DNA of 63,937 nt from a virus. This document shows positions 15,187-23,792 of this stretch, one piece after another (positions within the stretch are counted from its first letter, which is position 1; each line of letters starts with the position of its first letter). A model generated the notes under the pieces. The model did no database searches, was not told the DNA's origin, and saw only the letters and a list, made by a program, of their open reading frames with translations. The translations under genes were made by a program, and so were the position numbers. The stretch covers positions 1-63,937 of the IMG/VR virus record IMGVR_UViG_3300009507_000019. One strand, 5' to 3'.

Positions 15187-16229
15187 AACTCCTCCTCAAG
15201 GTCAAGGGAAAGATTAGATGCACCCACAATAGAGTACATCTGATTCACAAAGTCGATGAAGGTTTCATCTGCAAGCATTTCAGTCCAGAACTCAGGTGAC
15301 AGAGTATCTTTCTCTCGTACCTTAGTGCCTATAACTTCTCCAGTTGCACGATTGACCAATTGATACCAACCATTACTAGGTTTAGTAACATACCCCCCAG
15401 CAAGAGCAATATCCAACAGACCGCTGTAACGCTCAATGCCACCATCCCAAGAAACTGAGATAGGAATCTTCGACTTCTCTTTAACAAACCTAGACTTTTC
15501 CACATTGATGATAAAGTCATATCCAGTGACCTCCGTACCCTTCTTGTTCTGACGGCGACCAATGATCCAGATATTGTCGGCAGAATAATAGATACCAGTA
15601 CCACCACCTACGATATCTTTTGGAAACAAACCAATCTCTTTATAAGTGTGATTGATAGCAAGTAACGGAATGTTTCTCATAGTCAAGTAGGGTGTTGACA
15701 TACGGAACAAACCTTTGAGTGCTTTCGCACGGGACATATCTGCAACAGACTTCTCGTTGATCGCATCTTCCAGTTCTTTCTTAGACGCAAGGTTACCGAT
15801 AGAGTCAATCACAATGATCACCTTATCGTCCTTACCGATCTCTTCTAGTTGGTTGATCAGATCAAACTTCAGTTCTTCGACATTGGTGATAGGCGTATGA
15901 AGTACACGACTAGTATCGATACCAAAGTTCTCGAAGTAAGATTGCGGTGAACCAAACTCAGAGTCATAAAACAACATCATTGCTTCTGGATCTGAGTCGA
16001 GATAAGCAGACGCCATCTTCAAGGCAAACGATGTCTTGAAGTGTTTACTTGGCCCTGCAAGTACAGTAAGACCTGACGCGAGTCCACCATCTAATCTTCC
16101 AGACAGTGCGACATTCATCATTGGTACATCAATTCGCGTCAGTTCTTTTTCTTGGAAGAACTCTGATTTATCGAGTACCGCAGTACCCGACACTTTGGAG
16201 TTCTTTTTGAGTTTTGCCATCAATGACAT
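15183..16229 (-). CDS. uvsX: UvsX recombinase (RecA family)
   Basis: A 348 aa RecA-fold strand-exchange protein. Walker A is the variant GPSKHFKT at 59-66, as in phage UvsX proteins, and the Walker B strand VIIVIDS is at about 137-143. It forms filaments on single-stranded DNA and is loaded by UvsY (34783-35229). Downstream it overlaps the 105 aa gene by 4 bases. GAGGAAC precedes the ATG. Confidence 0.92.
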   Translation of the reverse strand: MSLMAKLKKNSKVSGTAVLDKSEFFQEKELTRIDVPMMNVALSGRLDGGLASGLTVLAGPSKHFKTSFALKMASAYLDSDPEAMMLFYDSEFGSPQSYFENFGIDTSRVLHTPITNVEELKFDLINQLEEIGKDDKVIIVIDSIGNLASKKELEDAINEKSVADMSRAKALKGLFRMSTPYLTMRNIPLLAINHTYKEIGLFPKDIVGGGTGIYYSADNIWIIGRRQNKKGTEVTGYDFIINVEKSRFVKEKSKIPISVSWDGGIERYSGLLDIALAGGYVTKPSNGWYQLVNRATGEVIGTKVREKDTLSPEFWTEMLADETFIDFVNQMYSIVGASNLSLDLEEEF

Positions 16230-16244
16230 AATATAAAGTTCCTC

Positions 16245-17051
16245 TTATGATAAACAGTTTTCAACAAGCGTTAGTGTATCAGTTGCACCTGCAAAGATGC
16301 GAGCATCATACCTTTCAGACTCTGTCACGAAGTTGGGAGTAACACCTTCACCCAGTGCCGACTGAACCATTCGATTGACAACCATCGGGTTGGCATTCTT
16401 CATGTCCATGATCGCTTCATGCAGTTCATCGAAGTATTTCTGACGTACCATGCGGTAACCAGATACACCCAGACGGACATATACAACCTCAGCAATACTA
16501 CCAGTCTGTACCCGTCCGGCATTGAACCACGACATCTCACGCAGTACACCCATATGTTGTTCCAGACCCTTACCATTACCACCCACGATCTGTAGAGGCG
16601 CGTTGATGATGTCTTGGACATTCTCAGAGTCGGACAGATCAGGCATGTAAACGATCTTGTTGTCGAACACTTGACGTGTCAGTGCCATCAAAAGACGTTC
16701 GTATGTCTCGATGTTGATCGTGGATCGGATACAGATACCCGAACCTGAGATACGGATCAATTTCTGAATGGCATTAATGAAGTCGCCATCATCAAGAGTA
16801 TCATTCTTCTTGATAGCAATATCACTACACCAGAACACAACGTTCGGTTTGTTTTTGATTACAGCATCGATATCGTCTTCACTGTGAGTAGTGACCTCGA
16901 CGCCTTTTGGTACATTGAACGCACTCGCTGTGGCACGACACAATGCATTTCCATTACCAATGACCGCAACCTTGAGATCTTGTCTCTCGGGCAGATCATC
17001 ATCTTTTACTACTTCTTCGACGACTTCAGCGTCTACTACTTCTTCAGACAT
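16245..17051 (-). CDS. Divergent nucleotide-sugar dehydrogenase-like protein lacking the catalytic Cys
   Basis: A 268 aa protein. After an acidic tail (residues 1-25) comes a Rossmann start VAVIGNGNALCRA and segments CIRSTINIETYERLL and YMPDLSDSE...APLQIVGG that mirror the UDP-glucose/GDP-mannose dehydrogenase fold (compare IKSTTDP and CPEFL in the gene at 25083-25874). The GGHCFPKD catalytic cysteine motif is absent and the C-terminal domain is missing. It may be a catalytically dead paralogue with a replication-linked role, judged from its position next to uvsX. Confidence 0.55.
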   Translation of the reverse strand: MSEEVVDAEVVEEVVKDDDLPERQDLKVAVIGNGNALCRATASAFNVPKGVEVTTHSEDDIDAVIKNKPNVVFWCSDIAIKKNDTLDDGDFINAIQKLIRISGSGICIRSTINIETYERLLMALTRQVFDNKIVYMPDLSDSENVQDIINAPLQIVGGNGKGLEQHMGVLREMSWFNAGRVQTGSIAEVVYVRLGVSGYRMVRQKYFDELHEAIMDMKNANPMVVNRMVQSALGEGVTPNFVTESERYDARIFAGATDTLTLVENCLS

Positions 17052-17060
17052 AATTGTCTC

Positions 17061-17984
17061 CTAGTTATTACGATATGCATATTCTACTGCTCTATCCGCT
17101 TCTACTTCAAGTGGACGATTAGTATACCAATTTCCGGTGTCAATGTCAAGCTGTCGACATAAATCCGCGATCTCACGTGCGGTGATTGGGTATCCACGAG
17201 TGATCGCTGTACCGGCAGTCGCGACCATAATTTGATACATCTTGTGATACCAACCTGTTTCTGAAATATACTGGTAATCTCTCGCCAGTGTTTTCGGAAA
17301 AAAAGGACAATCATGATAACTTGTCCATGTAAACTCTGTGTTGTTCATTGAGTTCTTCCGGTGTGCAACCACTGCCTTCTGTAACTCATCTGGTAGTCTA
17401 TCTAGGAAGTTTTTACCTTCCTTTTCTTTGTATGGGTGTTTACCTATGAGATAGTCCGCATCCACAGGTCGACCCTCGTTGCGCCATATGAAGTTGTATG
17501 CGTCCTCATACTTAGCGGGGACGTAATACATACGACTCAGATCCTTGGTCTGTTTATCACCTATCTCATTAAGTTCGGTGTTGAGTGCCCACCAGAACGC
17601 CTTGAGTTGATCCGACTCTACTTCTTCGCCCAGATTAAATACCAGTCGGAACTTGGGTTTATCCTCACGAGAACTCGCAGTACTATAACAGACAAAGTCC
17701 CAGTGTCCATAGTCCTCGACCAATCTGTCTTTCAACTTACCTGCGGGGATATCTATATCATCTACGTCTACTGCCGCCCACCCAGTCCAACACTCCACGT
17801 TCTTATTACTACGTGTAGTATCAACCGTGTACTTGGCAGGGCTGATCAATGGCGCAGTCGCCTTCGTATCCGGTTTGTCTGATAACATATACAACAGAGA
17901 CACGAACTCATCCCACGTCTCAAACGACATAGTCTTGTTCGTTTTGTTATCATAACGATTGCGGAATAAAGTTAGAGAGTACAT
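17061..17984 (-). CDS. AEP-type (PrimPol-like) DNA primase candidate
   Basis: A 307 aa protein. Residues 66-76 (GWAAVDVDDID) give an acidic hhDxD metal motif, followed by YSTASSREDKPKFRLVF, which resembles the SxxxxKxR-type motif II of archaeo-eukaryotic primases, and DLSRMYYVPA, like the third RepB/PrimPol motif. The C-terminal part is helical, as in primase helix-bundle domains. T4 uses a Toprim primase gp61; I see none in this window, so this may replace it as partner of gp41. Function is inferred from motifs and position. Confidence 0.6.
   Translation of the reverse strand: MYSLTLFRNRYDNKTNKTMSFETWDEFVSLLYMLSDKPDTKATAPLISPAKYTVDTTRSNKNVECWTGWAAVDVDDIDIPAGKLKDRLVEDYGHWDFVCYSTASSREDKPKFRLVFNLGEEVESDQLKAFWWALNTELNEIGDKQTKDLSRMYYVPAKYEDAYNFIWRNEGRPVDADYLIGKHPYKEKEGKNFLDRLPDELQKAVVAHRKNSMNNTEFTWTSYHDCPFFPKTLARDYQYISETGWYHKMYQIMVATAGTAITRGYPITAREIADLCRQLDIDTGNWYTNRPLEVEADRAVEYAYRNN
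17121..17149 (-). promoter_or_regulatory. Internal sigma70-type promoter upstream of the dehydrogenase-like/uvsX genes
   Basis: TTGACA (17149-17144), 17 bases, TATACT (17126-17121), inside the 3' end of the primase gene and about 60 bases before the ATG at 17051. Confidence 0.7.
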
Positions 17985-18553
17985 AACGCAATTTCATTCT
18001 TATACATTTGACCCTTCCATTCTTGATCGTAGGGAAATACCTGTATCGGTTTGTAATCAGTGTGTTTCAGTACGGTATGACGTACGGGTTTCTGATCCCA
18101 GTTATCAATCAGACATGCTTTGATACCTAGGTCTTGACACATAGTAGAGTCGAACTCCACTGCCCAAGGCTTATGATACCCGTCTATGAGAGCAAAGTCA
18201 AACCAATTCGTAAAGTTTTCTAACATATCATTCTGCACGTACTGAGTCTTACCTTTGATATGAGTAAACCGATTGCCATACACCTTGTTCATCTTGTCAA
18301 TCTGTTCGTAACGAAGTTTGGGATCGGGTACTTCTTTACCTAGGTTTTCTTCGATAGGGCCAATACAAACCAGATCCGCATCGGTGTACGTCTCCAGTTG
18401 GTAGGTCGTAGAATGTCCCCACAGGAAACCAATCTCCAATACCCGTTTGGGTTTGAAGTCTCGTTGTGCGGTTTGAAATGCCTCCATGATTTGGTCTGTG
18501 GGTGGCATGTAACCCCACCCGTCAGTAGGCCAAATTAAGTGGTCTAGATTCAT
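17972..18553 (-). CDS. Class I SAM methyltransferase-like protein
   Basis: A 193 aa Rossmann protein. [12 protein letters not shown] at about 38-49 is motif I of SAM-dependent methyltransferases, and [10 protein letters not shown] (about 118-127) resembles the post-strand-4 acidic motif of small-molecule or sugar methyltransferases. No DNA-methyltransferase catalytic motif (DPPY, NPPF or PCQ) is present, so it does not look like a partner for the EcoRI-type enzyme. Overlaps gp43 by 4 bases and the primase gene by 13. Confidence 0.6.
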   Translation of the reverse strand: MNLDHLIWPTDGWGYMPPTDQIMEAFQTAQRDFKPKRVLEIGFLWGHSTTYQLETYTDADLVCIGPIEENLGKEVPDPKLRYEQIDKMNKVYGNRFTHIKGKTQYVQNDMLENFTNWFDFALIDGYHKPWAVEFDSTMCQDLGIKACLIDNWDQKPVRHTVLKHTDYKPIQVFPYDQEWKGQMYKNEIALCTL

Positions 18554-20982
18554 ATCATAAAGTCCTCAAGGTTCACTCGTTCTTCCGCAGTCCACCCCAA
18601 CGCATCTAGGATAGGCGTGAGGGGATCTAGGAATGTCTTGTCAAACATTATACCATAATCTATCTTGGAATGCAAGTTTAGTTCCTTGGGTAGACCCATC
18701 GGGAACGAGATTACATTTTCTTTTATCTGGTTCGGAACTTTCAGATAGATGAACTTGATCTTCTCGCCATCCTGAATGTGTTCGTACTTTTCCGTCAGGT
18801 CACCCTTCTGTAACGCCTTGTTGTACAGTAACGCACCCCGCACATGGATAGGTGTACCCTTCTTGTAGGTCGTATCCTTGTCTTGCCACTTGGTCAGATT
18901 AGATATCCCACGAGGGAATGCAACGTCCTCTGGATCAAACTTAGAGAAGGTTCGACGGAAATCTGCGATACGTTTCTGTGTTGCACCCTCATCACCGGTG
19001 ACCATGAGACTAAACATCCTCTTCATCTCATCACGACACACAGACGGAGTCGACGACTTGATTGCCTCGATACCCATCATCTTGAGTTTGGGTTCTGCGT
19101 ACTGGACACCCTCGTTGTTGTGGACGTTCAGGATGTAACGTTTCTTCGCCATCCAGATACCACGGTCAGCAATAACCTCACGACCCATCTCCATACGATT
19201 CTCGTAGGCACTGGTTTCGGTTGCGAGACCTGCATAGGCATCTGCAATAATCTTTTCAAAATGTTCTGAACAGATCTTGTCGAGAAACTTCACTGGATCC
19301 TTGGGGTTGAACTTCTTGACCAGTTTGTCCATACCAATGTAGACAGAGTCAGTATCAATCGCGATCACGTAGTCTTCGTCAGTCTCCAGAAGATTGTTCA
19401 TCTCATCGTTGACTGCCTTCTCTGCGAGTTTGATCGCACGTTGACCAGACAGAGTCACACCCTCTGCGATACGGTGGTCGAAGTATCTGAACCATTTGTT
19501 CGCAAGTGCACCATAGAGTGAGTTCATAAGGATCTTGATACCCATCTGTTGGTTGTCAAGATTTGCGATCGCGTTCTCCAGTTTCTTGGTAGGGTTGTCC
19601 TCGTATTCTTGTTTCTTCTTCAACATCTCTTGTTTGATACTAACGCGATTGTTGTAGAACTTTTTAATGACCTTGGGAATCACACCGAGTTTGTCATGAG
19701 TGTACCGTACACCATTCGCAGCGAGTGCACCCTCTTCGAACCTAGGGGACAGTAGAGTCTCGGGAGACATGTTGTACTGTACAATGATGTTGGGATACAG
19801 AGAGTTCAAGTCAAACGACACCACCCAGTCATGACCACCAACATGCGGATCTTTCACGTAACCACCAATGATTTTACCCGCATCATAATCGATCGGGGGA
19901 CGGGGTGGAATTACCACGTTGTCCTGTAGAAGTTCATTGTAGATGATTGTATCCCAGATTGCGGTAGTACCCAGTGCATCACCATAGTTAGTCTTTGCAC
20001 CATAGGACATAGTCAACACCAGAGAGATAATACCAATCTTCTCCTCCAGTCGTTCGACCAACTCCACATCTTTGATGTTGTAGTCAATGAACTTCTGGTA
20101 GTCATTCTTGTACAGTGCGTTGAGAGAACCGTGTTCCTCATAAGACAGTTTGCGTTCACCTAGTACCACGTTGGCAATGTTGTCCAGTTTGTAGGACTCT
20201 TGTTGACCATAGGTGTTAAGGGTAAACTTCTTGAATAGATTGAGGTAATCCAGTTGGGAGATACCTTCAATCGCATATGCCTGTTGTTCACGTCCACCTA
20301 GGGTCATAACCGTCCTAGAACGCGCCAGTTTCCACGGAGAGAGACGTTTAGCATTATCCCACCCAAGTAGACCAGTAATTCGGTTAACAAGGTATGGTAT
20401 GTCGAACAACTCACTGTTCCAACCTGTCACGATGTCTGGATAGTTACCTTCCCACCAACCTAGGAACGAACCAAGAAGAGCACTCTCATCCGTACACTTG
20501 AAGTAAGAGGTATTCTCACGTGCATCATAATCACCAAGACCCCAGACCATACGTTGATCGGACTGATTGTTCTTGACACAGATAGCAGTGACGGGGTGTT
20601 CTGCATCCTCGGGGTTGGGGAAACCTTTATCGGACGCAACCTCGATATCGATATAACAGATGTTGATCTTGGACGTGTCCCATTTAAGATCATTTGGATA
20701 TCGATTGGAGATGAACTGCGAAACGTAGTTGGTGTTGCCGTGTACCGTGAAGTTCGGTATGTCTTTATATTGAGCAACAAACTCTTTCGCCTCTTTCATC
20801 GATCCCATCTCTACCGGTTCGACCTTCTTTCCGTAGAGAGAACGATACTTACCGGTAGCCTTGGGAGACTCGATGTAAAGAGTAGGGTTAAAGGGGATGC
20901 GATCGGAGATGCGTTGACCATCCTCGATGCCGCGGAGTAGTATATTGTTCCCGTAACGGGTCACATTGGTATAATATTTCAT
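18550..20982 (-). CDS. 43: DNA polymerase, T4 gp43 (family B)
   Basis: An 810 aa family B polymerase with proofreading exonuclease. Exo I is DIEV with Asp112 and Glu114, exo II is Asp194 in [11 protein letters not shown] and exo III is Asp305 in [10 protein letters not shown]. Polymerase motif A is DLNSLYPNI from Asp391, motif B is [10 protein letters not shown] (483-492) and motif C is DTDS (543-546). It is the replisome polymerase, clamped by gp45 and repressed in T4 by RegA. A promoter at 20989-21017 ends only six bases before the ATG. Confidence 0.97.
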   Translation of the reverse strand: MKYYTNVTRYGNNILLRGIEDGQRISDRIPFNPTLYIESPKATGKYRSLYGKKVEPVEMGSMKEAKEFVAQYKDIPNFTVHGNTNYVSQFISNRYPNDLKWDTSKINICYIDIEVASDKGFPNPEDAEHPVTAICVKNNQSDQRMVWGLGDYDARENTSYFKCTDESALLGSFLGWWEGNYPDIVTGWNSELFDIPYLVNRITGLLGWDNAKRLSPWKLARSRTVMTLGGREQQAYAIEGISQLDYLNLFKKFTLNTYGQQESYKLDNIANVVLGERKLSYEEHGSLNALYKNDYQKFIDYNIKDVELVERLEEKIGIISLVLTMSYGAKTNYGDALGTTAIWDTIIYNELLQDNVVIPPRPPIDYDAGKIIGGYVKDPHVGGHDWVVSFDLNSLYPNIIVQYNMSPETLLSPRFEEGALAANGVRYTHDKLGVIPKVIKKFYNNRVSIKQEMLKKKQEYEDNPTKKLENAIANLDNQQMGIKILMNSLYGALANKWFRYFDHRIAEGVTLSGQRAIKLAEKAVNDEMNNLLETDEDYVIAIDTDSVYIGMDKLVKKFNPKDPVKFLDKICSEHFEKIIADAYAGLATETSAYENRMEMGREVIADRGIWMAKKRYILNVHNNEGVQYAEPKLKMMGIEAIKSSTPSVCRDEMKRMFSLMVTGDEGATQKRIADFRRTFSKFDPEDVAFPRGISNLTKWQDKDTTYKKGTPIHVRGALLYNKALQKGDLTEKYEHIQDGEKIKFIYLKVPNQIKENVISFPMGLPKELNLHSKIDYGIMFDKTFLDPLTPILDALGWTAEERVNLEDFMI
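18647..18675 (-). promoter_or_regulatory. Internal promoter near the end of gp43
   Basis: TTGCAT (18675-18670), 17 bases, TATAAT (18652-18647). It would supply the methyltransferase-like and primase genes, about 90 bases downstream. Confidence 0.5.
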
Positions 20983-20988
20983 GTACGC

Positions 20989-21017
20989 AGTATATCAAAT
21001 ACCGCCCTACTTGTCAA
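20989..21017 (-). promoter_or_regulatory. Strong sigma70-type promoter directly at the gp43 start
   Basis: TTGACA (21017-21012), 17 bases, TATACT (20994-20989). Only six bases separate the -10 box from the gp43 ATG at 20982, so initiation at the usual distance would give a leaderless or nearly leaderless message. The -35 lies in the 3' end of the glycosyltransferase-like gene. Confidence 0.75.
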
Positions 21018-21729
21018 GCGTTATCCAAGAATAATCTGGGTGAACTTCTCTATCGTATTTGCGTTTACCTGTATCGGTAACGGTACCACCATAGGACTCA
21101 TCAATGATCTGAATGATCGGAGAATCCCATATTTTGAGTGGTTTAGTATATGCAGAACTCACGTCAACGTTCAGTCCTGTCTTATTACAGTACTCAGGAT
21201 TCTTGAATCGGTTTGCAGGCCAGTAAGTGTTGGGGTGGGTATTGTTTTTAGAACGACAATACTTATCGGTCACAACATGCAACAACTGCATCGGGCCACG
21301 TGTGTATCCTTTTTCAAACTCCTTACAGTACATGTCCGCGATCTTAGGTGTAGTAGTCCAGAACTCGTTTGCCATACCCAATTGTAGAGAAGAGTCTTTG
21401 GATGTCCACTTAGACATGATCATGCGAAAGGTATCTTCACACTCTGGTCTCAGGTATGCATCATGTTCCAACATCCATATACGTTCACCCCGTGACATGC
21501 GTTTTGCTGCACGATAGTGAGAGTGGAACGCCGCAAGTTCCTGTGGTGATCTATCAGAGAGATCGTTGTTGACCCCTTTCAGTAATGTGTCAGGGGTGAT
21601 ACATTGTACCACCGTCACCTCAAAGATGTCTGACACACGTTGAAAGGATTCTAAAGCCACCTGCATGTACTTCACTGCAAGTGGATTACCAAAGTCGACA
21701 TTCATGATGCCGCGTGCTATACCTCGCAT
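21007..21729 (-). CDS. Glycosyltransferase-like protein, 240 aa
   Basis: RIWMLEHDAYLRPECEDTFR at about residues 83-102 looks like the nucleotide-sugar binding acidic motif of GT-A type transferases (WMLEHDAYL, DxD-like region), and the N-terminal AVKYMQVALESFQRVSDIFEVTVVQ fits the first Rossmann-like unit. Substrate unknown; it could modify phage DNA, virion proteins or host sugars. It lies immediately before gp43 and overlaps the cupin gene stop by one base. Confidence 0.5.
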   Translation of the reverse strand: MRGIARGIMNVDFGNPLAVKYMQVALESFQRVSDIFEVTVVQCITPDTLLKGVNNDLSDRSPQELAAFHSHYRAAKRMSRGERIWMLEHDAYLRPECEDTFRMIMSKWTSKDSSLQLGMANEFWTTTPKIADMYCKEFEKGYTRGPMQLLHVVTDKYCRSKNNTHPNTYWPANRFKNPEYCNKTGLNVDVSSAYTKPLKIWDSPIIQIIDESYGGTVTDTGKRKYDREVHPDYSWITLDK

Positions 21730-22079
21730 TATGCTTTAGAACCTAACACTCTTCGTACGATATCATTATGGTTGAACTCTGCCCAATACAACTCGAACGC
21801 AACCCCATCTTTGGTACCTTCAAACTGGTGAATCTGACCCGGCTTTACCTGAGTATACTCACCTGCCTTTAGAACTGTTTCATCGACCAGACCGTCTTGG
21901 TCTCCATCTTGCCAGACGCGTACTATCATCTCGCCGGACTCACAGAAGAATCCATTCCACTTATATTCGTGTAGATGTTCCGAACACTTGAAACCTTTCT
22001 TAAACTCTATTCTATGGAACTCTAGTACACCGTTTGCTGCGACTAGTTCTGTTTGTCCCCACAATTTCCCTGCTTTCAT
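21729..22079 (-). CDS. Cupin-domain protein, 116 aa
   Basis: A single small beta barrel. Cupin motif 1 is CSEHLHEYKWNGFFCESGEM (about residues 32-51, with the metal-ligand His pair) and motif 2 is KPGQIHQFEG (about 79-88). Likely metal-binding sugar epimerase-like or regulatory cupin. Four-base overlap with glutaredoxin, so part of the redox block. Confidence 0.75.
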   Translation of the reverse strand: MKAGKLWGQTELVAANGVLEFHRIEFKKGFKCSEHLHEYKWNGFFCESGEMIVRVWQDGDQDGLVDETVLKAGEYTQVKPGQIHQFEGTKDGVAFELYWAEFNHNDIVRRVLGSKA

Positions 22080-22315
22080 AACAACTCCCTCAATTCAGTA
22101 TAACCACCAATATAATTCCACTGGTCTTCTTCTACGGTAAAGATCTGCGGAACCGTCCGAAACTCTTGACCCGCGACTTCCATAAGACGATCTTGTTCCG
22201 CAGGGGCAACCTGCGTCAAACAGAGATATTCATAATGGAGTTGTTTATCGGTACAGAGTTGTTTTGCCTGTTTACAATACCCACAAGCTGGAGTTCCTAA
22301 AATAACGTATTTCAT
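22076..22315 (-). CDS. grx: Glutaredoxin
   Basis: A 79 aa thioredoxin-fold protein with the CGYC active site at residues 11-14 and the cis-Pro segment TVPQIF near 53-58. It reduces disulfides with glutathione, and in T4-like phages supports ribonucleotide reductase. Preceded by AAGGTGAT as ribosome-binding site. Confidence 0.88.
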   Translation of the reverse strand: MKYVILGTPACGYCKQAKQLCTDKQLHYEYLCLTQVAPAEQDRLMEVAGQEFRTVPQIFTVEEDQWNYIGGYTELRELL

Positions 22316-22353
22316 AAGATCACCTTTTCAATTCACTTGTTATATCTAGACAA

Positions 22354-22383
22354 TAAAAAAGAGAGGGTTTTTATGCCCTCTCT
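22354..22383 (-). terminator. Rho-independent terminator
   Basis: On the minus strand GAGAGGG, an 8-base loop, CCCTCTC and six T. It follows the secreted 96 aa gene and separates it from glutaredoxin. Confidence 0.85.
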
Positions 22384-22392
22384 CCATACTAC

Positions 22393-22683
22393 TTAGCTAC
22401 TGGTCTTTTCACTTTTCTCATCATCATGATCGTCTGTTTTTTCGACCCAGAACTGCTTTATCTCAAAATTGATTTTGTAATCAACTTCAGGCAGCATGGG
22501 CTTATGAACGACACTGAGTAACTCACGAAGTTCTTGATCGAACTCCCTTTGTAACTCAAGTTGAGAAACATGCAGTAGATCCGAAGACAAACGTCTTGCA
22601 GTTACTGTCAGTTCTTCAATGTCGCTAGCAGTCGCAAATGAAGAGAGGAAAGTTAGTCCAACCAAGATTAGACTTTTCCTCAT
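22393..22683 (-). CDS. Secreted 96 aa protein with a TonB-box-like N-terminus
   Basis: Signal peptide at residues 1-19 (MRKSLILVGLTFLSSFATA). The mature protein begins SDIEELTVTARRL, which matches the TonB box and start of the plug in TonB-dependent receptors (consensus E/D-x-hVVTAxR). The remaining 60 residues form a helix-rich tail and end in a very acidic, charged segment; there is no beta barrel. It would be exported to the periplasm. Competing for TonB to block receptors is a testable idea. It follows hsp20 by 14 bases and ends at a terminator. Confidence 0.6.
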   Translation of the reverse strand: MRKSLILVGLTFLSSFATASDIEELTVTARRLSSDLLHVSQLELQREFDQELRELLSVVHKPMLPEVDYKINFEIKQFWVEKTDDHDDEKSEKTSS

Positions 22684-22697
22684 GATACTCCTCCGAG

Positions 22698-23135
22698 TTA
22701 TCCTATTTGGATGTTACGGGGACGCTTCTCTTCCGGAAGTTCTACTTTCAGTTTAATGACTAGTAGTCCATCCAAAAAGTCAGCTCCATCTACAACAACA
22801 TGTTCTGACAATCTAAAGGTTCTTTGGAACTTCTTCGTTGATATTCCCTTGTGGATATACTCACGATTATTATCGCTTTCATCGACGGTCTCACGACCTT
22901 GGGCTACAACAAAAAGAATCCCTTCGCGTACTTCTACGGTCAGATCTTCTTTTTTATATCCCGCCAAAGCGAGTTCAACACTAAACTCATCTTCAGAATG
23001 ACGAACGACATTGTGCGGAGGATAGAGTTTTCCATTTGAGCCATTGGCTACATCTGAAAGTTTCTCTATTTCCGACCATACGTGGTCAAATCCAATAAAG
23101 TGCGAACGTGGGAAAGTAAATGCTTTAGTTACCAT
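22698..23135 (-). CDS. hsp20: Hsp20 small heat-shock protein
   Basis: A 145 aa IbpA-like chaperone. The alpha-crystallin domain (about residues 35-130) shows FSVELALAGYKKEDLTVEV and ends in FLDGLLVIKLKVELPEEKRP, close to the family G-L-L signature. A short C-terminal tail carries the IQIG anchor (I-x-I type). Hsp20 genes are near-universal in marine T4-like phages, probably aiding virion or replisome folding. It has its own combined late/sigma70 promoter and a 67-base leader. Confidence 0.92.
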   Translation of the reverse strand: MVTKAFTFPRSHFIGFDHVWSEIEKLSDVANGSNGKLYPPHNVVRHSEDEFSVELALAGYKKEDLTVEVREGILFVVAQGRETVDESDNNREYIHKGISTKKFQRTFRLSEHVVVDGADFLDGLLVIKLKVELPEEKRPRNIQIG

Positions 23136-23202
23136 AACGGTTTCTCCTTTTATTAAAGCGAGGTGTTGTTAGTGTGACCGGAACCATTCCGCATCACGAG
23201 TG

Positions 23203-23233
23203 TATTTATAACATATTTTTACTGTAAAAGCAA
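23203..23233 (-). promoter_or_regulatory. Combined late and sigma70-type promoter of hsp20
   Basis: The late box TATAAATA (23210-23203) doubles as a -10 (TATAAA) with TTGCTT 17 bases upstream (23233-23228). Both gp55 and host sigma could therefore use the site. Confidence 0.7.
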
Positions 23234-23258
23234 GTAATGTTACATTTTTTTTACAGTA
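23220..23258. repeat. 10 bp inverted repeat between peroxiredoxin and hsp20
   Basis: TACTGTAAAA (23220-23229) pairs with TTTTACAGTA (23249-23258). It abuts the peroxiredoxin stop and overlaps the hsp20 -35, so it could be a weak terminator or a regulator site. Confidence 0.5.
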
Positions 23259-23792
23259 TTACCACGGTACCATAGTATCCAATATGTTTTTAGGATCGGT
23301 TTCTCCATAGGGATCGTCGCTTGCATTATCCTGATAGCCGGGTTCTACCCATGACTGGACAACTTCCATATCATTTATCAGTACTGCATATCGCCACGAT
23401 CTTTGACCGAATCCGATATTGTCTTTATTTACGAGCATTCCCATTTGGCGAGTGAACTGTGCAGATCCGTCAGGTAGAACCTTAACGTTTTCTAGACCCT
23501 GATCCTTTGCCCATGCGTTCATCACGAATGAATCGTTTACTGACATACAGTAGATTTCATCAACACCCGCAGCTCGGAATTGGGGATACAACTCCTCAAA
23601 GCCAGGCAATTGATAGGTCGAACACGTTGGAGTAAATGCGCCAGGCAGAGAGAAAAGAACTGTTTTCTTGCCTTTAAATAATGACTCTGTTGTGACGTTC
23701 TCCCACTTGTGACTTACTCCGTTGATAGGACAGACTGCTGTTGAGTCTGGAACACGGGTCATAAGGGAAACACTTGGTACATCTGTTCTCAT
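23259..23792 (-). CDS. Peroxiredoxin (Prx5 / AhpC-TSA type)
   Basis: A 177 aa thioredoxin-fold peroxidase. The active-site motif PGAFTPTCS is at 50-58 with peroxidatic Cys57, and FGQRSWRY contains the conserved Arg. Prx5 enzymes reduce peroxides using glutaredoxin or thioredoxin, and a phage glutaredoxin is 1 kb downstream. Rare in phages as far as I know. It overlaps the cupin-like oxygenase gene by 4 bases, placing it in the RegA transcript. Confidence 0.88.
   Translation of the reverse strand: MRTDVPSVSLMTRVPDSTAVCPINGVSHKWENVTTESLFKGKKTVLFSLPGAFTPTCSTYQLPGFEELYPQFRAAGVDEIYCMSVNDSFVMNAWAKDQGLENVKVLPDGSAQFTRQMGMLVNKDNIGFGQRSWRYAVLINDMEVVQSWVEPGYQDNASDDPYGETDPKNILDTMVPW

Noticed and set aside
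17972-18553. Methyltransferase partner for the EcoRI-type enzyme
   Set aside because: It has SAM motif I but none of the DNA-methyltransferase catalytic motifs and lies 19 kb away in the replication operon.
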